From: CAIWHR01 sp963734575
GTDB lineage: Bacteria; Pseudomonadota; Gammaproteobacteria; Burkholderiales; Casimicrobiaceae
Direction of reading: 5' to 3'
Assembly: GCA_963734575.1 (NCBI GenBank)
Contig: CAVTHT010000007.1
Span: forward strand, 186,001-250,000
DNA length: 64,000 nt
Shown: positions 1 to 8,475 of the stretch, in pieces
Position numbering within the stretch: position 1 is the stretch's first letter
Layout: every line of letters begins with the position of its first letter
Program-made: the position numbers and the translations under genes
Notes under the pieces: generated by a model
What the model saw: only the letters and a program-made list of their open reading frames with translations
Told to the model about the DNA's origin: nothing
Databases searched by the model: none

Positions 1-57
1 CGCTGCGGTTGCCATGGGGACCTCGGGCTTCGTGCCGCTTCGGGCATCTGTGCTACT

Positions 58-75
58 TTAGCGCGAACATCAAAA
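58..75. promoter_or_regulatory. weak candidate half-operator upstream of the wax-ester synthase
   Basis: The stretch begins TTAGCGCGAACATC and matches 13 of 18 positions of the dyad found upstream of the phasin gene (5006-5023). The right half CTAA is not kept. It lies 58 bases before the acyltransferase ATG. I see no gene in bases 1-133. The match could be chance. Confidence 0.2.
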
Positions 76-133
76 CGTAGCCAATCGCGCTTCCGCGGTT
101 TGGCCCGCCACGCCCAAGGTTCACCTTCGTCCC

Positions 134-1590
134 ATGCCCCGGCGCGAAAAGATATCGGCCGTCGACACCGCCTGGCTGCGCATGGACCGGCCGGGCAATC
201 CGATGATGATCTGCGGCGTGTTCCTGCTGCGCTCCCGCGTCCCGTTGGCGCGCCTGCGGCGCACGATCGACGAGCGGTTCCTGTGCTTCGGCCGTTTCCG
301 GCAGCGCCCGGTCCAGGAGGCCGGCACGGCGTTCTGGGAAGACGACGGCACCTTCGACATCCGTCGGCACGTCGTCGAAACCACGCTGCCCGAACCTGCG
401 GGGCAGGTCGAGTTGCAGCGGCTCGTCAGCACACTCGCCGGCACGCCGCTCGATCCCGACCGGCCCCTGTGGGAGTTTCATGCTCGTGCGCAACTATCAG
501 CGCGGCAGTGCGCTGGTCGCGCGCATGCACCATTGCTACGCCGACGGGATCGCGCTGATCCAGGTCGTGCTGTCGATGACCGATGCGGGCCGCAACGGTT
601 CGCCCGCGCTCCCGCCGCCACCACGCCGCGCGTCGCGCGCCGAAGCGAGCGATGAGCTCAACTGGCTGACCCAGCCGCTCGACGGCGCCATGCGCCTTGC
701 GACGAAGGTCGGCACCACGCTCGTCGAGAAGGGGGTCGAGCTCTGGGTCAACCCGCTCAAGGCCATCGATCTCGCACAGCAGGGCGGCGCCTTCGCGCGC
801 GAGATCGCGAACCTCGCGCTGATGGGCGAAGACTCGCCGACGCGCTTCAAGTCCGTGCCGCGCGGGGAAAAGCACGTCGCCTGGGCGGAGCCCCTCGACC
901 TCGACGAGGTGAAGGCGATCGGCAGGGCACTGGGCGCGTCGGTGAACGATGTGCTCATATCGTGTGCCGTCGGCGCGCTGGGCGACTATCTGCGCAGCCG
1001 CAAGGATCCCGTGCGACGGGGTGATGATGCGCGCGCTGGTGCCGGTCAACCTGCGCCCGCTGGCCCATGCGTACCGGCTCGGCAACCAGTTCGGCCTCGT
1101 GTTCCTCGATCTTCCCCTGGGGCTGCGCAATCCGGTCGAGCGGCTCTATGCGGTGCGCGCCAACATGCGCGCGCTGAAGGACTCCTACCAGCCGGTGCTC
1201 ACGCTCGGTTTGCTCGCGGCCGTGGGTGCCGGACCGAAGCTGCTGCAGGACCAGCTCCTCGAAACGCTGGCCAGGAATGCGACGGCCGTGATGACCAACG
1301 TGCCGGGACCGCAGCAGGAGCTCCATCTCGCCGGCAGCGCCGTCGACACGATGATGTTCTGGGTTCCGCAATCCGGCAACATCGGCATGGGCGCGTCGAT
1401 CATCTCCTACAACGGCCGCGTGCAGTTCGGACTCATCACGGATCGCGAGATCTGCCCGGAACCCGAGCGCATCGCCGCCGGCTTCAAGCGCGCATTCGAT
1501 GCGCTGGTGCTGACGACGCTGATGGCACCATGGCCGTGGGAAGGTGACCTCGATCCGGCGCTGGCCGCCGCTGCCGTCGGCGCGCACTGA
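134..1590 (+). CDS. wax ester synthase/diacylglycerol acyltransferase (WS/DGAT), two frameshifts
   Basis: Acyltransferase of the bacterial WS/DGAT family, which joins acyl-CoA to a fatty alcohol or diacylglycerol to make wax ester or triacylglycerol at the inner membrane. The catalytic HHxxxDG motif is visible as HHCYADG (about 529-549). The family N-terminus (VDTAWLRMDRPGNPM) and the C-terminal NVPGPQ block are both present. The frame changes near 480 (after PLWEFH) and near 1013 (after SRKDP). Removing one base at each point gives about 484 residues, the usual family length. The near-complete conservation across the breaks argues for sequencing error rather than decay. The neighbouring phasin, patatin and fatty-acid genes fit a storage-lipid role. 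Confidence 0.88.
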
Positions 1591-2385
1591 CGCCGCCGCG
1601 ACGCGCTCAGCTCGAGCTCGGCGCGCGCGTGCTCGACGTCGAGCCGCTCCATCGCATCCATCGGCCGGCATTCGCTCGCAGCGCGGTAGAGCTTCTCGGC
1701 CTCGGCGAGGCGGCTCTTGCCGAACAGCAGCAGGAGGCCGTTGCCGTATTCGGAGCGCGCGATTGCCGAATCCGGGTGCAGCTTCATCGCCGTCTCGTAG
1801 TGCTCGAGGGCAGCGTCCTTCTTGGCACCGTACGTCATGCCGCCGACGAGCGCACCGACCTTCGCGATCACTTCGGCCTGATAGGCGCCGTACGCGGTGT
1901 GCGCCTCCGCATGCTTGGGCTGCAGCGCGAGCGCCGTCGCGAGCGCGTCCTTGATCTTGCCGCCGAAGCCTTGCGCCAGCGCTTTCGCGACCGAGATCCC
2001 CTGGCCATAGCGGCCCAGGTTGAAGGCGTAGAGGTAGTGCGCGTTGGCGTCCTTGGGCGCCTCCGTGCGGCGGGCGTCCGCCCACTGTGCGGCCTCCTCG
2101 AACAGGGCGAGGCTGGTCTTCTCGTTCTTCTCCACGTAGTGCGCGTAGATGCCCTGCGCCTTGATCGCGGCGTTCGTCGCGGCGCCGCCGGCTTTCCTCC
2201 CGTGCTCGACCGCGGCCGCGAATTCACCCGCATGGAAGAGGCGCCACGCATCGAGCGCGCCGGCGTTCTTCGGCAGCGGCTCGCAGTCGCCGCGGTGCAA
2301 CCGTGCCCAGTGCTTCTTCAGCCCAGCAGGATCGTAGGCGTAGGTCGCGTCGGCATACGGGAATTTGCGTCCACTTCTTCGTCAT
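1407..2385 (-). CDS. tetratricopeptide-repeat-like protein, N-terminal frameshift
   Basis: An alpha-helical repeat protein of unknown function. It is rich in TPR-like segments such as AEAHTAYGAYQAE and YGNGLLLLFGKSRLAEAEKLY, with no signal peptide, so probably cytoplasmic. The ATG at 2385 overlaps the stop of the upstream TetR gene (ATGA). One extra base near 2367 shifts the frame. Removing it joins MTKKWTK to FPYADATYAYDP. The C-terminus is also uncertain: the open frame runs to 1407, antisense to the end of the WS/DGAT gene. The repeat homology fades near 1600, where another frame has a stop (1597-1599). Translational coupling to the TetR gene suggests linked control. Confidence 0.6.
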
Positions 2386-3071
2386 TGCACCACTCCGGCA
2401 GTGCCGCGCGAGCGATCTCCGGCGGCGAGGTAGTCGAGCGAGATGCGAGCGATGAGAGCGCGGGCGGCTCCGGCGAGATGCGGCTCGATCAGCATCAGCA
2501 CGTGGTAGGCGACGCGATTGAGATCGGTCTCGGCGGCGTCGGGCCGGTCGGCGTGGCACAGCCGCTCGTACGTCATCGATTGCGTGATGTTCAGCATGGC
2601 ATTGCGCGCGAGCGCTGCCAGAGCGCCGTCGTCGGCCGCGAGTTCACCGGCCTCGCGCATGCCGGTGAAGATCGCGCGCATCGTCGCCTCGCCGTCGCGG
2701 AGCAGGTGCGCGAACCGGGCGCCGAGTCGCCGCTGGCGCAGCGCCAGATCCGTGACGTCGCGGTAGAGGAAGCGGTACGCCTGCATGCGCTCGAGCAGGA
2801 GATGGACGAGCAGCCAGAAGTCCTCGACGTCGACGCGACGGCCCTGCGGCGTGGTGAGCAGCGGCCGCACCTCGGCTTCGAACGCCGCGTACAGCTCGCC
2901 CACGATCTCGTCCTTGTTCCGGAAGTGATAGTAGAGATTCCCCGGGCTGATGTTCATCTCGTTGGCGATGTCCGCGGTGGTGATGCGCGGCTCGCCGAAA
3001 CGATTGAAGAGGTCGAGGCTCGTTGCCAGGATGCGCTCGCGCGTGCGGCGAGGACGCTTGCGTTCGGCCAT
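2382..3071 (-). CDS. TetR/AcrR family transcriptional regulator
   Basis: A 229-residue repressor-type regulator. The N-terminal helix-turn-helix covers about residues 10-57 and contains the family signature ITTADIANEMNISPGNLYYHF. The C-terminal ligand/dimer domain is helical and not recognisable beyond the family. It overlaps the downstream TPR-like gene by ATGA and is read away from the patatin gene. The ligand is unknown. It is the nearest regulator to the storage-lipid genes and so a candidate for the dyad operators at 5006 and 7197, but nothing in the sequence proves that. Confidence 0.85.
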   Translation of the reverse strand: MAERKRPRRTRERILATSLDLFNRFGEPRITTADIANEMNISPGNLYYHFRNKDEIVGELYAAFEAEVRPLLTTPQGRRVDVEDFWLLVHLLLERMQAYRFLYRDVTDLALRQRRLGARFAHLLRDGEATMRAIFTGMREAGELAADDGALAALARNAMLNITQSMTYERLCHADRPDAAETDLNRVAYHVLMLIEPHLAGAARALIARISLDYLAAGDRSRGTAGVVQ

Positions 3072-3170
3072 CAGGGCCTTCAGGGGCCTTGCGTTCGGGT
3101 GCGCAGAGTCTAGCAGGCACCTCGGCGCGCCGGGAGGGCGCCATGGTCGCAGCGGTGCCGAATGCGTGCG

Positions 3171-4442
3171 TCAGGCTGCGAGCCGCAGCCAGCGCTCGAG
3201 CGCGTCGAGCGTATGCGTGAGATCGCGCGTCGCCTGGCGCACGTCGGCCCGCGCCGCAGGCGAGGTGCGCAGTGGCCTCACGTCGGACAGCGCATCCTCG
3301 ATGCGCCGGTGCATCGCGTCCAGACGATCGGTGCGCACCACGATGCCGTGTCGCGAGAGCACGGGCATGAGCTCGGGCACCCGTGCGAGCAGGCGCTGGC
3401 GCGTCTTGGCGAACGCGTGGGCGCAGAGCGTGCGGCGCTGCGCGTAGCTGAAAATGTTCGCGAAGAACATGTCGGCGTCCTCGCGGTCCGGCTCGAAGAG
3501 CACGACATCCGCGTCCGGATATTGCCGGTCGTACTTCTCCATCCCGACGCGCATGCGCGAATGGATGATCGCGCGGAAGGTCTGCGACAGAACCAGGGGC
3601 AACCCACCCTGGTTCAGCTTCTCCATCGTCAGCCGTCCGCCACGGGTGGCTTTGCTCGCGTCGAAGGGCACGAGCGGATTGATGCACAGCAGGAGATCGA
3701 CGCCCTGCTCGAGCGCCACGGAGGCGTGGAGCGTCTTGTTGAGCGCGCCGTCGACATAGTGCTCGCCGCCGATCTCGACGGGCGGAAACAGGCCAGGCAG
3801 CGCCGCGGAGGCCTCGATCGCGCGGGAGATGGGCACCGTGTCGAAGCCCGGACCGCCGAACGTCACCGAAGCGCCGGAGTCGAGATTCGTCGCGACCAGG
3901 AACAGCTTGTGGCGCAGCGCACGGAAGTCGTTGGTGCGTCCCGGCGCGGCGAACAGGTCGCCGAGGAAGGCATCGATGGCGCCGTTGTCGAAGAGGCCCG
4001 TCGGCATCGCGCGCGACAGCATCGACACCGACTCCATCAGGTTGTGATGCAGCGGATCCCGCAGGTACTGCCACGTCACGCGTGCGACGAGGCGCGGCAG
4101 CGTGAACATCCGCTGCCTGAACTCGCGCAGGGCGGGCCGCAGGAAGAGCTCCGGAGTGAGCTTCGCGTCGGCGCTGTCGGCGATGAACAGCCGGTACATC
4201 TGCGCCGGCGACAGTCCGTTCGCCAACGCTGCCGCAACGAAGCTGCCCGACGACACGCCGACATAGACGTCGAGCTCGTTGAACGCGATGCCCTCGAGCG
4301 AGTCGCTCAGCGCCAGCAGCGCGCCGACCTCGTAGATGCCGCCCAGCGGACCGCCGCCCGCCAGAGCGAGACCGACGCGCGATGATGCAGCGCCTCGGGC
4401 GCGCGACGATGCTGCGCGCCCGATCACCCTCGTCTCCCGCAT
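3171..4442 (-). CDS. patatin-like phospholipase family protein
   Basis: A serine lipid acyl hydrolase of 423 residues. The oxyanion-hole motif is AGGGPLGGIYEVGAL (about residues 28-42), the nucleophile elbow is GVSSGSF (G-x-S-x-G), and the catalytic aspartate lies in VDGAL. No signal peptide is seen, so it should act inside the cell on membrane or granule lipid. It lies between the TetR gene and the phasin gene, which suggests turnover of stored acyl lipids. Substrate is inferred from context only. Some members of this family are membrane phospholipases instead. Confidence 0.86.
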   Translation of the reverse strand: MRETRVIGRAASSRARGAASSRVGLALAGGGPLGGIYEVGALLALSDSLEGIAFNELDVYVGVSSGSFVAAALANGLSPAQMYRLFIADSADAKLTPELFLRPALREFRQRMFTLPRLVARVTWQYLRDPLHHNLMESVSMLSRAMPTGLFDNGAIDAFLGDLFAAPGRTNDFRALRHKLFLVATNLDSGASVTFGGPGFDTVPISRAIEASAALPGLFPPVEIGGEHYVDGALNKTLHASVALEQGVDLLLCINPLVPFDASKATRGGRLTMEKLNQGGLPLVLSQTFRAIIHSRMRVGMEKYDRQYPDADVVLFEPDREDADMFFANIFSYAQRRTLCAHAFAKTRQRLLARVPELMPVLSRHGIVVRTDRLDAMHRRIEDALSDVRPLRTSPAARADVRQATRDLTHTLDALERWLRLAA

Positions 4443-4472
4443 GCGTGTGCCGTCGCGATCAGCGACACCCGC

Positions 4473-4940
4473 TTACGCGCGGGCTGCAGTGCGCTTCTTC
4501 GCGCGGGTCTTGCTGGTGGCGCGCTTGGCCGGCCCCTTGGTTGCACGCTTCGCGACGGCCTTGCGACGCTTCGCAGCGGCGGCAGTCGTGGGAAGCGCGA
4601 CCTTTGGCAGCGAACGCGGCAGGGTTTCCTTGACGAACAGCGTGGCCGAATCGGCCGCCTGGCGCACGGTGCTTTGCACGGTGGCGCGGGTTTGCTTCCA
4701 CAACGCGTTGGCTCGGGTCATGGACGCTTCGACCTGGTCGCCGACGTAACGGATGGCGCGCGACTCGACGACCGTGCCTTCCTTCACCAGCGTGCGGAAC
4801 GTGTTGCCGGCCTCGGCCTGGATCCAGTCGCGGCTGACGACAGCGGCGCCCAGTCCGGCGAGCCATACCTGGCGCGATGCGGCCAGCGCGGCTCCGGAGA
4901 GCTCGGTGGGTTTGTGTTTGAGCGTGGCTTGCAGACGCAT
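4473..4940 (-). CDS. phasin family protein with Lys/Ala-rich C-terminal tail
   Basis: A PHA-granule-associated protein of about 155 residues. The N-terminal part is an amphipathic helical phasin domain with the segment SRDWIQAEAGNTFRTLVKEG. The C-terminal 35 residues are Lys/Ala/Arg-rich (KRATSKTRAKKRTAARA), as in PhaF/PhaM proteins that bind both granules and DNA. I chose the ATG at 4940 because AGGAG lies 6 bases upstream. The open frame extends to 5057 but that part is not phasin-like. A promoter with a dyad lies at 4990-5023. The protein would coat granules and may help to share them between daughter cells. Confidence 0.85.
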   Translation of the reverse strand: MRLQATLKHKPTELSGAALAASRQVWLAGLGAAVVSRDWIQAEAGNTFRTLVKEGTVVESRAIRYVGDQVEASMTRANALWKQTRATVQSTVRQAADSATLFVKETLPRSLPKVALPTTAAAAKRRKAVAKRATKGPAKRATSKTRAKKRTAARA

Positions 4941-4989
4941 TTTGTACTCCTGCGGTGATGAGAGGCTCGCTTTGCCGGCGAGTGAACTC

Positions 4990-5023
4990 ACTCTACGCCG
5001 CACCGTTAGAGCAAACACCCTAA
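4990..5023 (-). promoter_or_regulatory. phasin promoter with TTAG-N10-CTAA operator
   Basis: On the minus strand a -35 of GTGTTT (5018-5013) and a -10 of TAGAGT (4995-4990) are separated by 17 bases. The dyad TTAGAGCAAACACCCTAA (5006-5023) covers the -35. The predicted start of transcription gives a leader of about 43 bases to the phasin ATG. The same arrangement recurs at 7181-7214. Confidence 0.6.
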
Positions 5024-6633
5024 TCGTGCAGCGGGCGCATCGTCCGCGCGAGGCCATCCGCGAGGCGTGCGCAGATGCCGTAGATCGAGAGCTGCGGATT
5101 GGCGCCCACGGAGGTCGGGAAGAGCGATCCGTCCATCACGTACAGGTTCGTCGCATGATGATGCCGACCGTGCAGGTCCACGACCGCGTGCGCCGGGTCG
5201 GGTCCGAGTGCGCATCCGCCCATCACGTGCGCGCTCACCACCGGCGTGTGCAATGGTGCGAGTGCAAAGGCGGCGATGCCCGTGCGCGCGTCGGACCACG
5301 TGCGAAAGGCGATGCCTTCTCCGTGCACCGGCATGACGCTCATCGCGCCCGCAGCGAACTGGATCTCGGCCATGCTGGCGAAGGCGCGCCGCGCACCCTC
5401 CCAGACATACGGGGTGAGCGGATAGTCCAGTACCGGCGTGCCGTCGTCGCGCAGACGGACAATGCCGCCGGCGCTTTCCGGATGGAACCCGTCGCGCAGC
5501 AATGCGAGCAGCACTTGCATGCGCGGCAGCTGGCGCATCCACGCTGCGTGTGCCGCGCCGTGATTGGGCAGGGTGATCGCGGCGAGCACCGGATGCACGG
5601 GAGGCGCTTCCAGCTTGTAGCCCATGGGTCCATCGAGGGCGACGCTGTCGAGGAAGTGATCGGTGTAGATGGACTGCGGGGCGCCGGCGTACGCCGCGAC
5701 GGTGTCGCGCATCAGCGCTGCGGACACGACCACCGGGTGCAGGAAGGTGCGCTTGCCGACGAGACCGTGGGGATCCGGCAACGCACTGCGCAGCAGCAGC
5801 GCAGGCGTGCCCATCGCGCCTGCCGCACTGACGAAGGCCTGCGCATGCACGGTGATGCGACGCTGCGTCGGCCTCACGCCCGCCGCGTCCAGTGCCACGC
5901 AATGCAGCGCGACCACGCGGTCGCCGCGTGCTTCCAGGCGCTGCGCGCGGGTGCGCGTGAGCAGGGTGGCCCCGCGCTCGAGCGCTGCGGGAATCGTGGT
6001 GACCAGCATGGACTGCTTGGCATTGACGGGGCAGCCCACGCCGCAATAGCCGAGGTCGAGGCAACCCTTGACGTTGCGCGCGATGGATGCCGTCGGGATC
6101 CCCAAGGCGGACGCGCCGCGCGCGAGGACACTGTTGTTCTCGTTGGGTGTGGCGCTCCACGGTCCGATGGCGAGGCGCGCCTCCATCCGCTCGAACCAGG
6201 GTGCGAGCTCTGCAGTCCCGTACCCACGTACGCCATGGATGCGGGCCCAGTGCTCGAGGGTCCGCGGCGGCGTGCGGAAGGAGCTCGTCCAGTTGACGGT
6301 CGTCCCGCCGCCGACGCAACGCCCCTGCAAAATGTTGATCGCCTTGTCCGCGGTCTTGCGCGCGGCCGATTCCTGGTACAGGTCGGGATAGGCCTCCGCT
6401 TCGAGCATGCGGAAGTCGGCGGTGCTGCGCAGCGGCCCTTCCTCGATCAGCACCACCTTGAGGCCGCGCTCGCTCAGGATTTCCGCGGCGGTGCCGCCGC
6501 CCGCACCTGTGCCGACGATCGCGACATCGCATTCCAGCGTGAGATCGGCGCCGCCCGCGCTGGCATCGACGACGTTCCACCGCGACGCAGCGTCGCGATA
6601 GGCATCGGGGGCAGCGCGGTTGATGGCGATCAT
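5020..6633 (-). CDS. GMC family FAD-dependent oxidoreductase
   Basis: A flavoprotein of 537 residues in the glucose-methanol-choline family, which oxidises alcohols. The Rossmann dinucleotide motif is VAIVGTGAGGGTAAEIL near the N-terminus, and the GMC signature GGGTTVNWTSS follows at about residue 108. The C-terminal block with GGCALG and SVGANPQLSIYG carries the active-site histidine/asparagine region. A Cys-rich stretch, GYCGVGCP, is typical of the long-chain alcohol/cholesterol oxidase branch. The ATG at 6633 overlaps the stop of the upstream Tat-signal gene (ATGA), so the two are coupled. The pair resembles GMC dehydrogenases with a small exported subunit. A fatty alcohol substrate would fit the wax-ester gene nearby, but this is inference. 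Confidence 0.85.
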   Translation of the reverse strand: MIAINRAAPDAYRDAASRWNVVDASAGGADLTLECDVAIVGTGAGGGTAAEILSERGLKVVLIEEGPLRSTADFRMLEAEAYPDLYQESAARKTADKAINILQGRCVGGGTTVNWTSSFRTPPRTLEHWARIHGVRGYGTAELAPWFERMEARLAIGPWSATPNENNSVLARGASALGIPTASIARNVKGCLDLGYCGVGCPVNAKQSMLVTTIPAALERGATLLTRTRAQRLEARGDRVVALHCVALDAAGVRPTQRRITVHAQAFVSAAGAMGTPALLLRSALPDPHGLVGKRTFLHPVVVSAALMRDTVAAYAGAPQSIYTDHFLDSVALDGPMGYKLEAPPVHPVLAAITLPNHGAAHAAWMRQLPRMQVLLALLRDGFHPESAGGIVRLRDDGTPVLDYPLTPYVWEGARRAFASMAEIQFAAGAMSVMPVHGEGIAFRTWSDARTGIAAFALAPLHTPVVSAHVMGGCALGPDPAHAVVDLHGRHHHATNLYVMDGSLFPTSVGANPQLSIYGICARLADGLARTMRPLHD

Positions 6634-7145
6634 GACGGCAGCTCCGGCGGTCCCGGATACCCGATGCCGGCCCACGATCCGGGGGCCGCGTACCACGCCG
6701 CGAGCACCAGCTGATGCAGGGCGTCGTAGGCGCTGCGACGCAGGTCGATGCGGCTCGTGCGCCAGCGCGCGAGCACCGCAGCGACCTCGTCATGCGATGC
6801 GTCACTCCACGGTTGCGTCAATCCGGCGAAGGCGAGGCGCGTCGGCGGCCACGCGAGAATGGTGAAGAGCTGCGCGAGCTCGTCCTGCGCCGTGGGCGGC
6901 AGGCCCGCGATGGCCGCGCGAACGTTGCCCACCGTGCCCTGAACACTTGCACGGCGATCGGCCGGGGCGGCAGGCAGTGCACCGTCGAGCAGCACCGGCA
7001 CGATGGCTTCCAGGATCGGGGTGGCGTCGGCGGCGAGCACCGTGGACACGCCGTGCCCGCCGAGCGAACCGCGCAGGAACCACGCGCCGGCGAGCACGGC
7101 CGATCCGGCGAGTCCGGTGATCAGGAAGGTGCGGCGCGTCAGCAT
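6630..7145 (-). CDS. Tat-signal, gluconate 2-dehydrogenase subunit 3-like protein
   Basis: A 171-residue exported protein. The N-terminus has a twin-arginine signal (LTRRTFLITGLAG) followed by a hydrophobic stretch and Ala-rich cleavage region. The rest resembles the small subunit 3 of gluconate/GMC-type dehydrogenases, ending in WAGIGYPGPPELPS. That family is usually needed for export or assembly of the flavin subunit, which itself has no signal. The ATG at 7145 puts the arginine pair at residues 4-5. A GTG at 7166 has a better Shine-Dalgarno (AGGAG, 7178-7174), but the predicted transcript would start at about 7174. Confidence 0.72.
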   Translation of the reverse strand: MLTRRTFLITGLAGSAVLAGAWFLRGSLGGHGVSTVLAADATPILEAIVPVLLDGALPAAPADRRASVQGTVGNVRAAIAGLPPTAQDELAQLFTILAWPPTRLAFAGLTQPWSDASHDEVAAVLARWRTSRIDLRRSAYDALHQLVLAAWYAAPGSWAGIGYPGPPELPS

Positions 7146-7180
7146 CGGGATGGCGCACCGTTCCACCGGCACGCTCCTGC

Positions 7181-7214
7181 AATCTAGCCGCAGCGTTTAG
7201 ATGAAACAACCTAA
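7181..7214 (-). promoter_or_regulatory. Tat/GMC operon promoter with TTAG-N10-CTAA operator
   Basis: On the minus strand a -35 of TTGTTT (7209-7204) and a -10 of TAGATT (7186-7181) are 17 bases apart. The dyad TTAGATGAAACAACCTAA (7197-7214) covers the -35. It is identical to the phasin dyad at 15 of 18 positions, with the same placement and further matching bases (TGCGGC) in the spacer. The site also lies 58 bases before the divergent gene at 7272. Confidence 0.6.
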
Positions 7215-7271
7215 ATCGGCGCGGCATCCTGGCAACATGGCTGCGCGATAGACTCGCGCCTGCCTCTTCAT

Positions 7272-8021
7272 ATGATCAGCATGGCCTCGATTCCGACGCA
7301 CGCACCCCATCACGCCGCACATGCCGCGTTGCAGGAGCAGCTCGCAAGGGTCGCGCGGCTGCATGCGCTGCGCCGCGACCAGCCCGCGCTCGCTGCCGCG
7401 CTCGACGGCATCGCCCGGTGGCAGGCCCGGCGACTGCGCCAGACCTATGCGGATCTGGCGGCGCAGCCGCGCTACGCTGCCGCGATCACGTTCTTCGAGA
7501 ACGATCTCTACGGCAGCGCGGATTTCGCGCGCCGCGATTCCGATCTCGCGCGCGTCGTGCCGATCATGGTGCGGATGCTGCCGGAGCGTGTCATCCATAC
7601 CGTCGCGCACGCGGTGGAGCTCAACGCGCTGTCGCACGAGCTCGACACGATGCTGGCACGCGAGCTGCCGCGCACGGAGGGCTTCACCGTGGCCGAGTAT
7701 TGCCAGGCGTATCGCGCCATGGGTCGGCGCGGCGAGCGGGAGCGCCAGATCACGCTCATCGGCGAGGTCGGCGCCGCACTCGAGAGTCACGTGCGCAAGC
7801 CGCTCGTGCGCACCGCGCTCTCGATGATGCGCCGCCCGGCGCATCTCGCCGGGTTCGGCGCGCTGCACGATTTCCTGGAGCGCGGCTTCGGCTCGTTCCG
7901 GTCGATGGACGGCGCGCAGGAATTCCTCGCGACGATCGGAAGCCGCGAGATGGCGCTGCTGGAGCGCATCTTCGCGGGGGACGATGCGCCATTCCCGGAG
8001 CCGCCGCGCCCCGCCGTCTGA
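7272..8021 (+). CDS. FFLEELY-motif family protein, unknown function
   Basis: A 249-residue helical protein. The motif that names the family appears here as FFENDLYGSADFARRD (about residues 76-91). There is no signal peptide or membrane segment and no known catalytic motif. A second ATG three codons in (7281) is a possible start, and neither has a clear Shine-Dalgarno. The gene is divergent from the Tat/GMC pair and converges on the PHA-granule gene, so it could share control with storage genes. Function is not known to me. Confidence 0.75.
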   Translation: MISMASIPTHAPHHAAHAALQEQLARVARLHALRRDQPALAAALDGIARWQARRLRQTYADLAAQPRYAAAITFFENDLYGSADFARRDSDLARVVPIMVRMLPERVIHTVAHAVELNALSHELDTMLARELPRTEGFTVAEYCQAYRAMGRRGERERQITLIGEVGAALESHVRKPLVRTALSMMRRPAHLAGFGALHDFLERGFGSFRSMDGAQEFLATIGSREMALLERIFAGDDAPFPEPPRPAV

Positions 8022-8037
8022 CGCGGCGTTCGAGGAC

Positions 8038-8325
8038 TCAGGCGACGTGGTCGCCGAAGCGCTTGTCGAATTCCTTGTGCACTTCCTTCTCGATCGCCGG
8101 CCGAAGCGCGGACAGGAGGAAGCCGAGGGTGCAGTCCAGCCGCACGTCCTGCTTGCCGACGGTGAGCTCGCCGGACAGGCCGGCGCGATGGAAGGCGATG
8201 CGGTCGCCGTCCCAGCTGTACTGCAGGTCGAAGCGGGCCCGGAGGTCCTCCGCGACCTTGCCGGCAGCGATCTTCGCCTTGGCGTGGCTGAGTCCGTGCT
8301 TCTTGACGATGGAGAGCGTGGCCAT
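8038..8325 (-). CDS. polyhydroxyalkanoic acid system family protein (PHA_gran_rgn)
   Basis: A 95-residue protein with the N-terminal pattern MATLSIVKKHGLSHAKAK and a beta-rich centre (LQYSWDGDRIAFHRAGLSG) typical of the PHA-granule region family found beside PHA genes in proteobacteria. The molecular role is not established. I chose the ATG at 8325 because the family starts there. Its presence supports PHA storage, although no PHA synthase lies in the window. Confidence 0.78.
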   Translation of the reverse strand: MATLSIVKKHGLSHAKAKIAAGKVAEDLRARFDLQYSWDGDRIAFHRAGLSGELTVGKQDVRLDCTLGFLLSALRPAIEKEVHKEFDKRFGDHVA

Positions 8326-8402
8326 GGCGCCGAAGTATACGACCGGTGCCTGCGGCAAAGGCGCCGCATTGACACGCCGTTGGGTCGGTCGTACGATTCA
8401 AA

Positions 8403-8412
8403 CGAACGTTCG
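8403..8412. promoter_or_regulatory. candidate operator palindrome upstream of psrA-like gene
   Basis: CGAACGTTCG is a perfect 10-base palindrome, preceded by CAAA, between the PHA-granule gene and the PsrA-like gene. PsrA-type regulators bind sites with a G/CAAAC half and its inverse, and TetR proteins often bind their own promoters. The match is suggestive only. The remainder of 8326-8475 shows no gene. Confidence 0.4.
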
Positions 8413-8475
8413 ACTCACGTCGCTAGATCGCTGTATCCGAACGCGGTTAGCGTGCCCTCACTTCCTGGGATACCA

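Noticed and set aside
480..1020. Programmed frameshifting in the WS/DGAT gene
   Set aside because: No slippery heptamer or downstream structure is evident, and the same one-base change occurs in many unrelated genes here.
955..2085. Minus-strand frame over the end of the WS/DGAT gene
   Set aside because: The composition is that of a shadow frame, and the + strand carries conserved WS/DGAT motifs.
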